A stretch of 64,000 nt of DNA from Membranipora membranacea (taxonomy: Eukaryota; Bryozoa; Gymnolaemata; Cheilostomatida; Membraniporidae). The DNA lies in NCBI GenBank assembly GCA_914767715.1, contig OU612072.1, positions 7,006,001 to 7,070,000 on the forward strand, given 5' to 3'. The position numbers were made by a program, and so were the translations under genes. Below are positions 37,271 through 48,138 of the stretch, piece after piece; the first letter of the stretch is position 1, and each line of letters opens with the position of its first letter. The notes below the pieces were generated by a model. The model was given only the letters and a program-made list of their open reading frames with translations. It did no database searches and had not been told where the DNA came from.

Positions 37271-37601
37271 TATATTAATTTATCAAAATTCCAAGTTCAG
37301 AAGAAAAGAAAGCTACTTAGTTAGTAAAAATGAAGCAAGAAATCAAAAGGATATTTGGACAGAACAGACAGATTTATTTATTTTCTAGACTTGTAATGAT
37401 TGGTCAGCAATAAATAAGGCACGCCCAGATGCTAGCAACTGATGCCAAAAATGCAACAGTGCTGCATTCTGTCAACTGATGCTAGGATGTGTTGCCCGCG
37501 CTGGATTTTACTGGCGACTTGTGTTTACACAGGCGCAACTGTTGCTTGGCAGTTGCTCAGTTGTCAAATTGCTAAGAAATCTCCTCTGTATAAACTCAGC
37601 T

Positions 37602-37745
37602 TTAGCTGCATCTCAGACAAATTGCAACTCATACAGTTGCTCCAACTCGCAACTTCCAATTGCATTTACACTGGTGCAACTGTCTCAAGTGTGTTGCAAC
37701 AGCAAAATTGCAAGCAAGGTGGCTTCAATGTAAACACAGCCTTAT
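37602..37745. repeat. fragment with Harbinger-like ends next to the complete element
   Basis: Read inwards from 37743 on the minus strand it begins aaggctgtgtttacattg and is full of gcaact/agttgc motifs like the subterminal zones of the neighbouring element; tta follows its outer end. It looks like one end of a related, perhaps older, element into which the complete one inserted. Confidence 0.5.
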
Positions 37746-37799
37746 GAAAAGTAACCGCACCCAGACCAGCCAAGTATCCATCAGCTCTGTGTAAAACAT

Positions 37800-38500
37800 T
37801 TTCCTACTCTTCTTATCGATGTTCTAGTTGAATGGTGTTCATATTACAGCAATTTTTGTGTCCTTCAAATGCAGTTGATCATCTTTTTTTTAATAACTTA
37901 GTAGATCAGCTCTTTCTTTATTTGTCACCATAGGGAGCCAGCTATGTGACAACCTCATATGCTCTGAAGTCCCAATCACTCAGCCTAACATAGATATGCC
38001 AGATGTTATCTGAGCCCCTCAAGACTGTTTCACCTTCATACTAATGATTCTGTTTTCTGGTTTGGTCACAACGTGGCTCGTGTCGCCTCTGAAGTATCCT
38101 GGTGATCTATTGTCTACATTTCATTCTTTTTTTACACACTTTAGTCCAAAGTTTGGAAGCACAATAAATTCATAACAAAGCCTATGATTCTATCTATGGC
38201 TCCACGTATTCCACAGCACAAAATTTAAAAAAATGAAATAATGCTTTTTAAATTGATGCCTGCCTCAGGGTTGACAGGCCGAGAAACTAGGGGCATTTAA
38301 AAAAAAACTTATTGCATCATATAAGTGAGTTGGAAGCGGTCTCACATCTTAAAATAAAGTCCTAGCGAACCCAAAATGAAATGTTTCACTCATTCTGGCC
38401 ACCGCTTAAAAGATCAGGCTCATCTGAGGCAGTTAGCCTTCCAAGAATGCACGGCGGGTAATAGGCATGAGAGGAAGCAGCTTTGCTATTATATCATCTC
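37800..38500 (+). repeat. decayed interspersed repeat, copy 2
   Basis: Aligns with 29520-30070 and 55565-55920. This copy has the full middle block (aacaaagcctatgattctat, then gcctgcctcaggg, then ataaagtcctag) missing from copy 1. No intact frame. Confidence 0.75.
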
Positions 38501-38756
38501 TTTTTTCCTGTGGCGCACTGACGCACCGATCAGTCTGTCCACTTCTTCACCGAAAACCCATAACACCCATAGCACACTTTGCATTTATGGGCCAAGTGGC
38601 AACTAAGTCCAAACTTACAACCTTCGTCTGACATATCTTCCTTTTATTGGAGAGCTTGGCCCCCGATCTATCATGGTCGCTGGTCTTTTTAGTGACTTGA
38701 GGTGAATTGCGGTGATGTCACAAAATATCTTAATATCTTTAGCTTAAAGGTCCCTA

Positions 38757-39463
38757 AGCAGGGTTCACCATACGAGACGAATTAGCAACACCATGTCGTG
38801 CGCGAGAGTCTTCTACATACCTGGTCAAACTTTCATTGCATTTGAACAAATAGGGCCCCCTTGGCAGCTACTCAAATACATCAATGTCTATCAGCCGCCT
38901 CAAAAACATGCCTCAGTTGATGAAGGCTTTTGATGATGCGTGTTGTTTCCTCATGATTATATATACCATTCATACTGAGTTCCTATTGGCTAATAACTTA
39001 GCATAAGTCATGTGACCTTATGGCTTATCAACTCACATTAAAAACTGAATTTTGCACTAAACTGTGGTATTGTTTTTTTTTTATGTATCAGTCGATTTAA
39101 TCCTCAACATTTTTGTCTGTATTCTCATTTCAAACTCACCAACACATTCTGGATAATGAAATAGTCAAATTACATCTGATTTTAACCAGGCATTATACCC
39201 CAAAGGTCACATGACTTATGCTTAGTTATTAGCCAATAGGCACTCAGTATGAATGGTATATATAATCATGTGGAAACAACACGCATCATCAAAAGCCTTC
39301 ATCAACTGAGGCATGTTTTTGAGGCGGCTGATAGACATGGGTGTATTTGAGAAGCTGCCAAGGGGCCCCTATTTGTTCAAATACAATGAAAATTTGAACA
39401 GGTATGTAAAAGACTCTCGCGCACGACATGGTGTTGCTGATTTGTCTTTTATGGAACCCTGCT
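38757..39463. mobile_element. 707-bp foldback element with ~260-bp imperfect inverted repeats
   Basis: The left arm from 38757 (agcagggttc) and right arm ending 39463 (gaaccctgct) pair over roughly 260 bases. They share ctctcgcgcacgacatggtg, gcctcaaaaacatgcctca and ttgatgaaggcttttgatg around a unique centre near 39040-39205. Arms differ by scattered mismatches, so it is not very young. I found no convincing target duplication and no protein. Confidence 0.85.
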
Positions 39464-39579
39464 AGGAGATCTTTAATGAGTTTTTTGAGAGCACAAACAA
39501 AAAGTCTTATCGAGAACAACAACAATAACGTTGAGAAATACAAAAATCTTGCTTACTACTAGTTGATATGATACATTAT

Positions 39580-39800
39580 TCAGTACTTGTACGTATCCAG
39601 TCTCTCTATCCATTCATGCGAAGAGCATCTGTCCATCTGGTCAATTACTAAAGCAGACTTATATATAGTGAGATTTTTTGCGTCTTTGACAAGAGCAAGA
39701 GGGGTTGGCAGGGATTTCTCTTCCACCAGTTGTTTGGGTCCGTTCCATGTCCTCCCAAATGGGCTAGGGACCCTCACAAGTCCACTGTACGGCGGCACAC
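39580..39800 (-). CDS. candidate terminal exon, unrecognised (~72 codons)
   Basis: On the minus strand, acceptor ttattccag is followed by an open frame to a stop at 39580. It reads VPPYSGLVRVPSPFGRTWNG, then LPTPLALVKDAKNLTIYK, then HEWIERLDTYKY. Composition is protein-like and globular. No upstream exon is identified; the next minus-strand exon-like block is the PIF1-like one at 40817-41057, but linking them is speculative. Confidence 0.3.
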
Positions 39801-40816
39801 CTGGAATAAAAATACTGTGTAATGATCAAATCTTTGTGTCAATTTTTTTCTCGGAGATTATCAAAGATTTAGACAAGTCTTTGGTGATTACATTCTTTAT
39901 GTTCTCAATGGCTTTGGCGTACTTGGTCGGGATTTTACTATAAAATAAATGTAGGAAGTGAGCCAAATGATATTTTATTCATGTAACTTTATGTATCTAT
40001 ATGACTTGGAGCCCAATGTTCACCTTGTCAACCAGGAGGAGGGGCTGGGGGGATTTTGACATTCTATTAGTCTAGATATTTGCCATACCCTATTGGGTCT
40101 TGAGGTCCAGGGTTTAAGTTGCTATCACTGTATTGGTATGGTGGTTTGTGTGGAATTTATGGCTGCAAGTTTATCTCATAATTTGATTGTAAGGATGAAA
40201 ATGTGACATGAGTAAGCATGTTGAATTAACACTTCCAGGTTAAAATGTAGCCTGTTAATAATAATTATGACACAGAGCTAAAAATTATTCCTCAGAGAAA
40301 ACAGTATTTATCAATCCTAAAATAATATTGACAAAAATGTGAAAACATAATTAATGCAAATTAATGGTCTTTCCAACCACAAAAGATATAGAGACTAATT
40401 TGTTATAATGGACATAGTCATGATCTGAGTAATGTAGTAGCGCCTAGTTAAAGCTCCTACTACAATAATAATAATACATAATTCCCTCCTCCTCTTTGTC
40501 ATTGTGGATCTCTGCATTGATACATTGACTGTATAACATCACCAAACCATCTCGTAAGTCCAGAATGTAGCCTTAACGGGTGCTAACGTTCCTTGCGTTC
40601 AGTTATTTGTTGGGTTGTGTTCTGAAGGGTGGTAACATCAGTGTCAGCTATATAGAAGTTGTCCAAAAATAAGAATATTGCCCGATTTGCCTGGTAAGAA
40701 AACATGAACTTACCTGTGAAAAATGACCTGACGATGCAAAGCGTGTCTACAACTTTTCTGCTCTCACGGGGGATCTGTTTTTGCTGATATCACCGAGATC
40801 CCACAGAATAACTTAC

Positions 40817-41057
40817 TGTGTCTAAAGTGACAGTGTGAGGCACATATTTTTTGAACATCGAGCTTGTTATAGCTGGCTTGCCAATGTCTCCTGCAGCTGG
40901 TGGAAGTTGAAGGAAGTCACCACAAAATATCCTTTGGACCTCACTCATAATGCTGTCACTACTCTTGACAAACTGAAGAACTCTGATGACATTGTCTAGG
41001 GTGTGGCTGGAAATCATGCTGAATTTATCGATGATCAAGAGTTTGACCTTTGACAGC
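40817..41057 (-). pseudogene. PIF1-type helicase exon (Walker B and motif III region)
   Basis: A single exon with acceptor ttttttgtag and donor acagtaagt encodes LLIIDKFSMISSHTLDN, then IFCGDFLQLPPAAGD and KKYVPHTVTLDT. CGDFLQLPP is the hallmark of PIF1 5'-3' DNA helicases. The Walker B box should be D-E, but here the glutamate needed for ATP hydrolysis is lysine (IIDKFSM). No Walker A exon was found, and a pogo element starts 200 bases away. It is either a relic of a host PIF1-like gene or part of a helicase-bearing transposon. Confidence 0.7.
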
Positions 41058-41644
41058 CTACAAAAAACAGGAACAGCTTTATTGCCGGTTTCTCCGTTGA
41101 TATCGGGGTGATATAAAATAGCTTTGTACCAGCAGTAATATACAAGTCCTACCAGATAGAAATTACTCAAACAAATAACATGTGCTCAATAAATCCTGAA
41201 ACATTTGGGATCTGTGATGTCCAAGCTACGGCTTGCATTATGGCAAGGATTAGTCGTAGGGGTAACCGGGGCACCGTGGGGCCGTTTTTGTAATTTTTCA
41301 TGCAGTCGGAACAGTTTACAAGCGGCAGAGTTCAAATTTCACCATTGGAAACTTTCATGTTGTGTTATCTGCGCATGTACCAAATATGATTGCTGAGAAC
41401 CGCAACTACCAGTTACAACATGCTTATAAAAAACCATCCAACACCGGTCCATGGACCACCAGCTGGGCACCGTGGACCAACACAATAATAAGCTATTATT
41501 CTCAGGTTTATTACACTGTTTATTAGGGAAATAATATACATACAAAATACTGATGCAAGACTCCTTTCAAATACAACAAACTCACTTCCCTATAACGTCA
41601 ATGTTCACGGAATTTCTCGGCAAATTACTGATAGGGAGAACTGC

Positions 41645-43712
41645 TTAAAGCATGGGTGATAAATCAATGTCAAAATACAACTGTTTGCAGGTTCTTGATG
41701 TGCCACCAATGACAGATGGTTTAGGTAGAATCATCACAACGTCACCAATGTCTACCGTAGCAATATCTTTCTTTTCGGAAGAGATAAAATTGGAGCCTTG
41801 ACGAGTGAGGAATGAGACTTCAATAGTGTCATCAGACTTACAAACTACATCTATAACAGCCACAAAGTGTTTTACACTTCTTTTCCCCCGAACTGCAACC
41901 AGAACATAACTTGACACATTAAGATCCGCTATCACGATATCTGCATTGGTAGCTGGTACATCTTCAGGGTCACTCATTGGCTCCTCATCGGTATCTGTCA
42001 ACACAACAGCTAACTCCTCTTCCTCCTCACTGCTCGAATCGGCTGCTGCCACTGGGGCAACCTAAAATCAATACCCAGCAAAATGAATACCTATATCTAG
42101 GCCTATTACTCAGCTGGTAAACAATCCCCACTAACACAGCCATAAGTTCACAAAGCGTAGTTCAAAGATCACAAAACTTGAACCCTACTCACCCTGAGGT
42201 TTTTTTGTTTTTGTTTGCGTTCCTGTCTTTCCTTGGCTTCCTTTTCTAACTGCTCTTTAACAGGTGTAGATCTTCGCTTTCTCCCGGCTGTAGTTTTTCG
42301 AGGTTTAGCTTTCGGGTATGGCCGTAATTGCTCGGGGTTATTGATGAAAGAGTGATATCACCGTAGGAACAGCTTGGTTCATTGCTTGGTTCATTGCTTG
42401 GTGCATTGCTTGGTGCATTGCTTGGTGTATTGCTTGGTTCGTTGCTTGGTATTGTGGTGGTGATTGCTCTTGGTGACAGTTGTGTAGGGTCAGTTCGGTC
42501 AGTTACAAATGCTCCCAAAAACTCGTCATCTCCAAAAGCGTCCCGGTCATATGGTGAAATGCCTGGCTTGCGAAAGCCAGGCGTGATATTTGAGATCATC
42601 ATTGCCTTAGGGAAGGACTTTCCAAGTAAACCGGCTATTTGATAAATGGAAACTGTCTCTCCAGGATGTTCAAGGTGCCAAGAGTTGGTTGCGTCGTTAA
42701 AATACCGTTTCAGGGGACCATAGACGGAGATATCAAGTGGCTGCAGTTTATGGCTGCAATGCGGGGGAAATGATAAAAACACCACTCCGTTATCCTTAGC
42801 AAGTGATATAACTTCGATGCTGAGATGGCTGCCATGATTGTCCATTAATAAGAGGACTGGCTTTTCTTTGCATGGTCGAGTGTGGTTAATGAAGTGTTTC
42901 AGCCATGTTATGAAGAGGTCCATCCAGATGGATTAGCCGCTCCGAATGTACCAGGAGGAGCTCCAATCAGCATGTGAGTCTTGAAATTAACCCTCGGAAA
43001 TATCAGCAATGGAGGAATTGTTCCCCCGAAGCGCTGACACATCCAACCATGGTGACCAATACCCCTCTCTCGGCGGATGTTACTTGTCCCACTTGACTGC
43101 CTTCTTGTCTGCTAAAACTTTGGGTGGCTTGTGGACGGTTGTCAACCCTGTCTCATCGACGTTCCAAATGTCCTTGGCCGCAAATGAGTGTTTCGACATA
43201 ACGTTTTGAAGATTGTCAAAGTAGTCATTGACGTTTTTTCTATTGAAGCTAGTTCTTCGGCTTAAACTTATCGCTTCAGGTTTTCTGCATGATAGCCGAG
43301 GCTGACGTTTCATGAAACTATGGAGCCAGTCCTGTCCTGCAAATTCATTTTCATCCCATGTTTTAGGATAGACTCGTCGGTTTGTTCTTGAAAATTCCCA
43401 AGCTAGGACACGAGCTTGTTTGGGTGTTAATCCGTGATGGTGCTTGGAGGCCGTCAATAAATACTGTAGCAACATATCCTCTTGCTCTTCAGTGAAGACC
43501 TCTCTTGTCGCGTTGGTTTTCCTATAGTCCGAGTTTTCTATGCCTTTGCTGCGAGCAAGATCCAAGTAGCGTGTAATGGTTGTTCGTGGAATGTTCAGGT
43601 TCTTCGACACCTGTCTAGCGGATATTCCGTCTTCCAATACACTCTTGACTGCTCTTCTCATCACTTCTGCTGTAGTTCTTGATGGAATAGCTGTTTTTTT
43701 ATTACGAACCAT
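41645..43712 (-). pseudogene. pogo/Tigger-like transposase 1, frameshifted
   Basis: From the atg at 43712 the frame is intact for ~205 codons. It has an HTH of psq/CENP-B type (GISARQVSKNLNIPRTTITRYL), a second CENP-B/Tc5-type DNA-binding domain (LTPKQARVLAWEFS to SLSRRTSFN), then the first catalytic D in IWNVDETGL. Frameshifts near 43100, 43025 and 42925 break the middle. The next frame (42246-42923) holds LLLMDNHGSH (second D) and LQPLDISVYGPLK (third D). A run of SNEP/SNAP repeats follows, then another shift and the C-terminal domain (41645-42052, DLNVSSYVLVAVRGKRSVKH). The domain order equals that of element 2 at 61.7-63.9 kb. Inactive as read, unless some gaps are introns. Confidence 0.88.
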
Positions 43713-43826
43713 GGTGTATTTAAAAAATAATCACCAATACAAACAAGATCACCATAAGAGATCAGGAAAATCTTCTAAGAGCAGCCAAAACAAATACCGA
43801 ACCTGGAAAGCAGATTTTATATATTT

Positions 43827-43858
43827 GGGGCACGATGGACTATGGTCCATGGTGCCCC
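43827..43858. promoter_or_regulatory. subterminal palindrome of pogo element 1
   Basis: ggggcacgatggacta and its near-inverse form a 32-bp palindrome 115 bases upstream of the transposase start. Element 2 has an equivalent at 63916-63949. Likely a transposase binding site or promoter operator. Confidence 0.5.
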
Positions 43859-44206
43859 AAAAAAAATGGTCCATGGTGTATGATATTTCAAAAAGTATTG
43901 ATCTTCAAATATTTTAAATAATGTAGTTAAATGAACCGGTGTTTGTAGAATAGTGTGCTGCAATATGAAAAACACAACAGCAAAAATATAATGCCAATGA
44001 AAGAACATCCAACTCAAGAAAATTTTACTTTTAGTTCATGTAAACAGATATTTCCTTACCAGTAGTGTAGACTCCTAGGCATCACTTTGAAAACAATATG
44101 GCTGAAAGATGACATCACATTCTGTTTAGAAAGCAAGAGAGAACAACTAAAAATGTATTATTTTTCTATTTATGGGGGGTGGTCCATGGTGCCCCGGTTA
44201 CCCCTA

Positions 44207-45111
44207 ATAATATTAAATTATAAATTATTAGAATTCAGAAACTGATAATAATATAATCTCAATCATTGCCGACTAAACCAATTACATAAAACTGACAATA
44301 CTTTGAACAATCGAAAAACATGAATATAATAATTTGACAGTGACGCTGAGTTTTAGTTACTCCCACAAACAGAATACCGAGCTGTGAGCTTGAGTGCGAA
44401 GATTGCTCTCAAGATTGAGAATCACCGAACTTTGCCAGTTTGATTAATAAGGGATATACAAGCATAGAAAGAAGTAGCAGTTTCTCTACCATTAAACCTT
44501 GTATTTATCCACTTCAGGACTGGTAGGAGGAGTGGTTAATGAAGGGTGTGAACAAAGGGGTACCCACACAGCTTGAAGCATGTTTATTCAACTAATGTTG
44601 GCTATTGGGTTGCATTTCCGTTGCTCCATTCACTTCATCATTCATCAATTTTTTTTCGTAATTTGATGTTTTCATTGATTGATTTATACCATCTTGCGAA
44701 ATTCGGTGTAAATACTGGCCTTATAAGTAGACACGAACAAAAATGGAAAAAAAGCTCTGTAGGATTGTTTAAAGCAAAATATCATTTAAAGTATGTACAA
44801 GGTGGCGTAAAAAACTGTCTCTGCCCCATGCTCCTCTATATTTAACAGTTCGATATCTTCCGGAGGGCCTCGACTCAAAAATTCATTAATGAAATGGTCA
44901 TGGTCTTCTATGTATTGGACTATTTATGTTATACACATGACACTCATTGTTATAATCCCAATTTGCTTGCACATATCAAACCTTGATCAGAAATGGCGTC
45001 AGAAACACGTTTTAAAACACATTGTACCTGCTCGGCAGGCTCCAAAAGTTTCATGTTTCTTGTGCACTTCACAGGAAGAGGAGGAGAACTACTTATAGCA
45101 TAAACTTCTCT
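44207..45111. other. non-coding spacer
   Basis: No exon, repeat or element protein was recognised. Confidence 0.5.
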
Positions 45112-45423
45112 TCATTGATCTTCCTCCCTAGGTTGATTAAAATCAGATGACATATCACACGCCACATCCCGAAGCATGGGCGGCGAAATACTAGTTGCCT
45201 TAGGGGCTAGGCTGCAATATCTGCGCCCATTTGCTCTCAGTGAGTCACTTTGCATCACTGAGTACAGGGCATCCAACATCACCAATATCCCTTTTCCTTC
45301 TAGGCATGAAGGCATATGCTGATGGCTCTGCCATGGTTGTAAAAATATTTCACAGCATCCATTAGTATGTAATGTATTATCGTTAGTGGTCCCTTGTAGG
45401 GGACCAATGAAATCGAGGCTCAC
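45112..45423 (-). CDS. open frame of ~104 codons, unrecognised
   Basis: Begins just inside a possible acceptor (ttggtgacag) and reads MSLDFIGPLQGTTNDN, then KGILVMLDALYSVMQSDSL, then stops. The phrase DFIGPL recalls retroelement integrases, but no HHCC or DDE motifs follow. It lies just downstream of the DNCxxQNKN gene and could be its last exon. Confidence 0.25.
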   Translation of the reverse strand: MSLDFIGPLQGTTNDNTLHTNGCCEIFLQPWQSHQHMPSCLEGKGILVMLDALYSVMQSDSLRANGRRYCSLAPKATSISPPMLRDVACDMSSDFNQPREEDQ

Positions 45424-46194
45424 CTGTCACCAATAATTTCTCAATGGATGTGATCACACAAAGAGATCAGCTACAGCCTGCACAAAACTTTGGGAATTTT
45501 TATGAAAAAAGAATTGAGAAAATACAATGGTTTTCTGACTCACATTCAAGTAACTGAACACAAGGCAAATAACTCCTTCCATCGGCTGCTCTCTGACCTG
45601 TCACCCAGCCTCTCTCTCAGGTCTCTTACCGATCTGTTCCCTTGCAATCTATAACCTTCCTGTCTAACACTCCTACTCCTCCTTTTCTGCCGTCTACTCG
45701 CGATATAGTCCTTAATGATGCTAGTGGGTGAGCAATGTCACTCAGTTTATAAGATCCAAAATAAAATAGGCCTCCGTCTTTCTCACTGCCAAATACACAT
45801 TTTATTATAGCCGATGCCCATCAAAATCCCTCTTCACCCATGCACTGTTTGAGCCCGCCGAGAACTCCACCACACACAAATCCCAAGTTTTCTTGCAGAG
45901 GCCGGGTAAGGAAAAGAAAACAAAATCTGCTGGGCCCATTCGGATAACAATAGAGTTAGTGGTGGCCCGCCTCACACACTCAGAAGAGTGGTCGGGGTCG
46001 ATTTCGTTCTTGGCCCGGGTCATACAGCGCTCGACCCCAGCATGTACAGAGTCGGCTCCCATAAAAGTATGGCCAGCCTCGAAGAATTTCAATGCAACCG
46101 TTGAAATGTTATTATCTGCGGCATTTACAAGGGCCCAGAACATACCAAAAATGTAATAGTTCTTATTCTGCGAGCTGCAGTTGTCAGCGTAGAT

Positions 46195-46960
46195 CAGGGA
46201 TGCCCCAGCTTTTTATTGTGAAGAGACAAAATCAAAAACTGCACCACACAAAGAGACACTGTTTTCGATGTAACTATAATGATATATATTTGTTTTGTTC
46301 CACACAGTTTGAATAGTATAAACTCAGTTGCAACAATGTAAATTACACAATCATCCCCAGTTGAAGTATATGAGAGCAAGAGATTGAGAGTAACAGTTTG
46401 ATTAGTGGGACACGTGTAATTGTCCTTTCCCTCTGATTAGAGACGTAAAATCTACTTCTCTTTTGGAGACGGCTATCGTTAGAAGCTGTCTTGTATGTTC
46501 CTCAGTGAGCCTTGAGCGATACTTGTTCTTGATGGAATTCAAATTACTGAAGAGGCTCTTACATAAATATGTGCTGCCAAAGAGCGTCATGAGTTTTAAA
46601 GCGATTTTGGAAAGAATGGGATAGCTCCCATGTATTGCAACGTTGGATCAAAATGTAGAAATAGCTGTTGTTTCCAACTTGTGAAGTGTTGCTCTGTCTG
46701 TGGTAAGGTCACACATTTCTAACTCCACATCTGCCACTCTTATGTCGGTAATGAGCTGTTCCTTCCACTTTGTTTGATTTTCAGCTTGTGGCACTGTAAT
46801 CAAGTCTATTATGCCCTCGACTTTCTCACAAGTTCCGAATCGTTATGAGAAATCTTGTTCTACTACAGATATGAAACCGCTAGCTTTGTCGCATACTTCT
46901 CCTGTATTTGGATTCTCAATTAACACCTAGGCTCTCTCCTTACCTGGAAAACTACCGCAT
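46195..46960 (-). pseudogene. ZBED5/GTF2IRD2-like hAT transposase remnant
   Basis: The edge cagggatgcccc at 46195 resembles a hAT terminal repeat. Inside, the minus strand reads LFGSTYLCKSLFSNLNSIKN, then KYRSRLTEEH (46402-46590), which is the C-terminal hAT dimerisation region of the ZBED5/GTF2IRD2-like group. Frameshifted upstream text includes TLHKLETTAIST. Stops break the frame, and the 5' part and opposite end were not found. It sits inside the DNCxxQNKN gene, immediately upstream of the conserved DNC exon. Confidence 0.65.
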
Positions 46961-46965
46961 GATAC

Positions 46966-47265
46966 TTAAATAACGACACAATTGACAATAGTTCTACATG
47001 TTTGAAGAGGTTGTATCAAACGGTTTGATACAATCAGATCTCTATGCTGACTCCCCATCATTTCTGACCGCTTTCTTTCTATCTGGGTTTCCTCCTTCAG
47101 TAATGAAATCGGAGTGAATGACAGCAAACCTGGACATCGATGCACTAGAGGCAGCTGATAAATGTCACCAACAGCAAGCACTGATACATTTCCAAACAAA
47201 CCAGATAAACTAATGACTGATGCCCATAATCTGTCGTAATCTCTCATCTAAATACTCGAGAAGCC
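46966..47265 (-). pseudogene. PIF1-like helicase fragment (GDIYQLP motif)
   Basis: The minus strand encodes ARLLEYLDERLRQIMG in a shifted frame and FGNVSVLAVGDIYQLPLVH. This is the motif III region of the PIF1-like helicases found in Helitrons and other large elements (normal form GDIYQLPPV; here one Pro is Leu). A second, more decayed copy of about 120 bases lies at 48015-48138. No Rep or helicase motifs beyond this are seen. Confidence 0.6.
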
Positions 47266-48014
47266 TAGCGTTAACCTTAATCTCTTCATCTATTTTGTTA
47301 TTTTGAGGTGTTCCATTGAAGCAGGTAATGTGTCTAGTTAGTCACGTGACAGTGGTTGATATTCTTTTCCTTTTTCAATGGGTATTTTAAATGCTGATTG
47401 TATGGTGTGGCCGTTTATGTTGTGTGCTGCTGTTCCTGTTGGGGCTACAAGCTGAAATTTTATATTGCTAGGTATATCTGGTGACCTGAGTGTCTTGCTA
47501 CATGATCCGTACATACACTTGATGAGATGGATCTTTCATACTCCATCACCGTCCAGTAACAACTATATGAAAAGGATTTAAATTCTGTAATCCATTTTTA
47601 CTTTTGATACACCCTTTTCTTGTATATTATAACAAATAATTTGTATAGTGGTTGAGTTAATAAGGGTTTCCATGAGCTGGCAATAAGCTGACCTAACATA
47701 TTATATATACAAAGTCTTCTCTTGAACTGAATCTCCTGAATTGCGAATATTCAGTTATTTATAGATTCACATTCCCATTCTACATATGTAACACCTTTAT
47801 ACTGACAAATGGCCCTCCCCATTACTCTTTTTGTTCCTGGGTTCTCTCCCCGGACTCCTAAAAAGTCTAAAATAGTTCTGCAAGATTCTGAGCAGTTAAA
47901 AAAACAGCGTCATCACGCTGTCGCATCACCTCTATCAATTCAATAATTTTGAAATTGTCTCTAAATGATGCATTGTCATACCAGGTCATCGATAAAACTG
48001 GAGAAGAACCGTTT

Positions 48015-48138
48015 ACTGGAGGCAGCTGTTAAAAGTCAGCAAGCACTGATACATTTCCAAACAAACCAGATAAACTTGAATGACTGATGCCCACAATCTG
48101 TCGTAATCTCCCATCTAAGTACTCAAGAAGCCTAGCTT
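48015..48138 (-). repeat. second copy of the PIF1-like fragment
   Basis: Aligns with 47145-47265 (gcaagcactgatacatttcc, then aaacaaaccagataaac, then aatctgtcgtaatctc). Same direction, about 870 bases away. It is a direct duplication within the damaged transposase-like gene. Confidence 0.8.

Larger units (their letters stand above)
32925..37601 (+). mobile_element. PIF/Harbinger-type DNA transposon, apparently complete (4.68 kb)
   Basis: The ends are inverted copies beginning agctgagtttatacagagga (32925 and 37601). Subterminal regions are rich in gcaact/agttgc motifs on both sides, likely transposase-binding repeats. It carries two convergent genes: a DDE transposase (plus) and a MADF DNA-binding protein (minus), the usual two-gene plan of this superfamily. 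The same 14-base sequence ttagctgcatctca flanks both ends (32911-32924 and 37602-37615). The usual duplication is 3 bp (often TTA), so the longer match is unexpected. Confidence 0.88.
41259..44204 (-). mobile_element. pogo/Tigger-like element 1 (2.95 kb), TA target site
   Basis: Ends ggggtaaccggggcacc (41259) and ggtgccccggttacccc (44204) are perfect inverted repeats flanked by TA on both sides, as expected for the Tc1/mariner-pogo group. Subterminal copies of ggtccatggtgcccc occur near both ends. The transposase inside is on the minus strand and is broken. Confidence 0.92.

Noticed and set aside
42382-42642. Leu/Gly-rich plus-strand frame
   Set aside because: It is the reverse reading of the 12-base SNEP/SNAP repeat in the pogo transposase.
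45112-45423. Retroviral or Gypsy integrase from the DFIGPL string
   Set aside because: No zinc-binding HHCC, DDE residues, reverse transcriptase or LTRs nearby; one short string is not enough.
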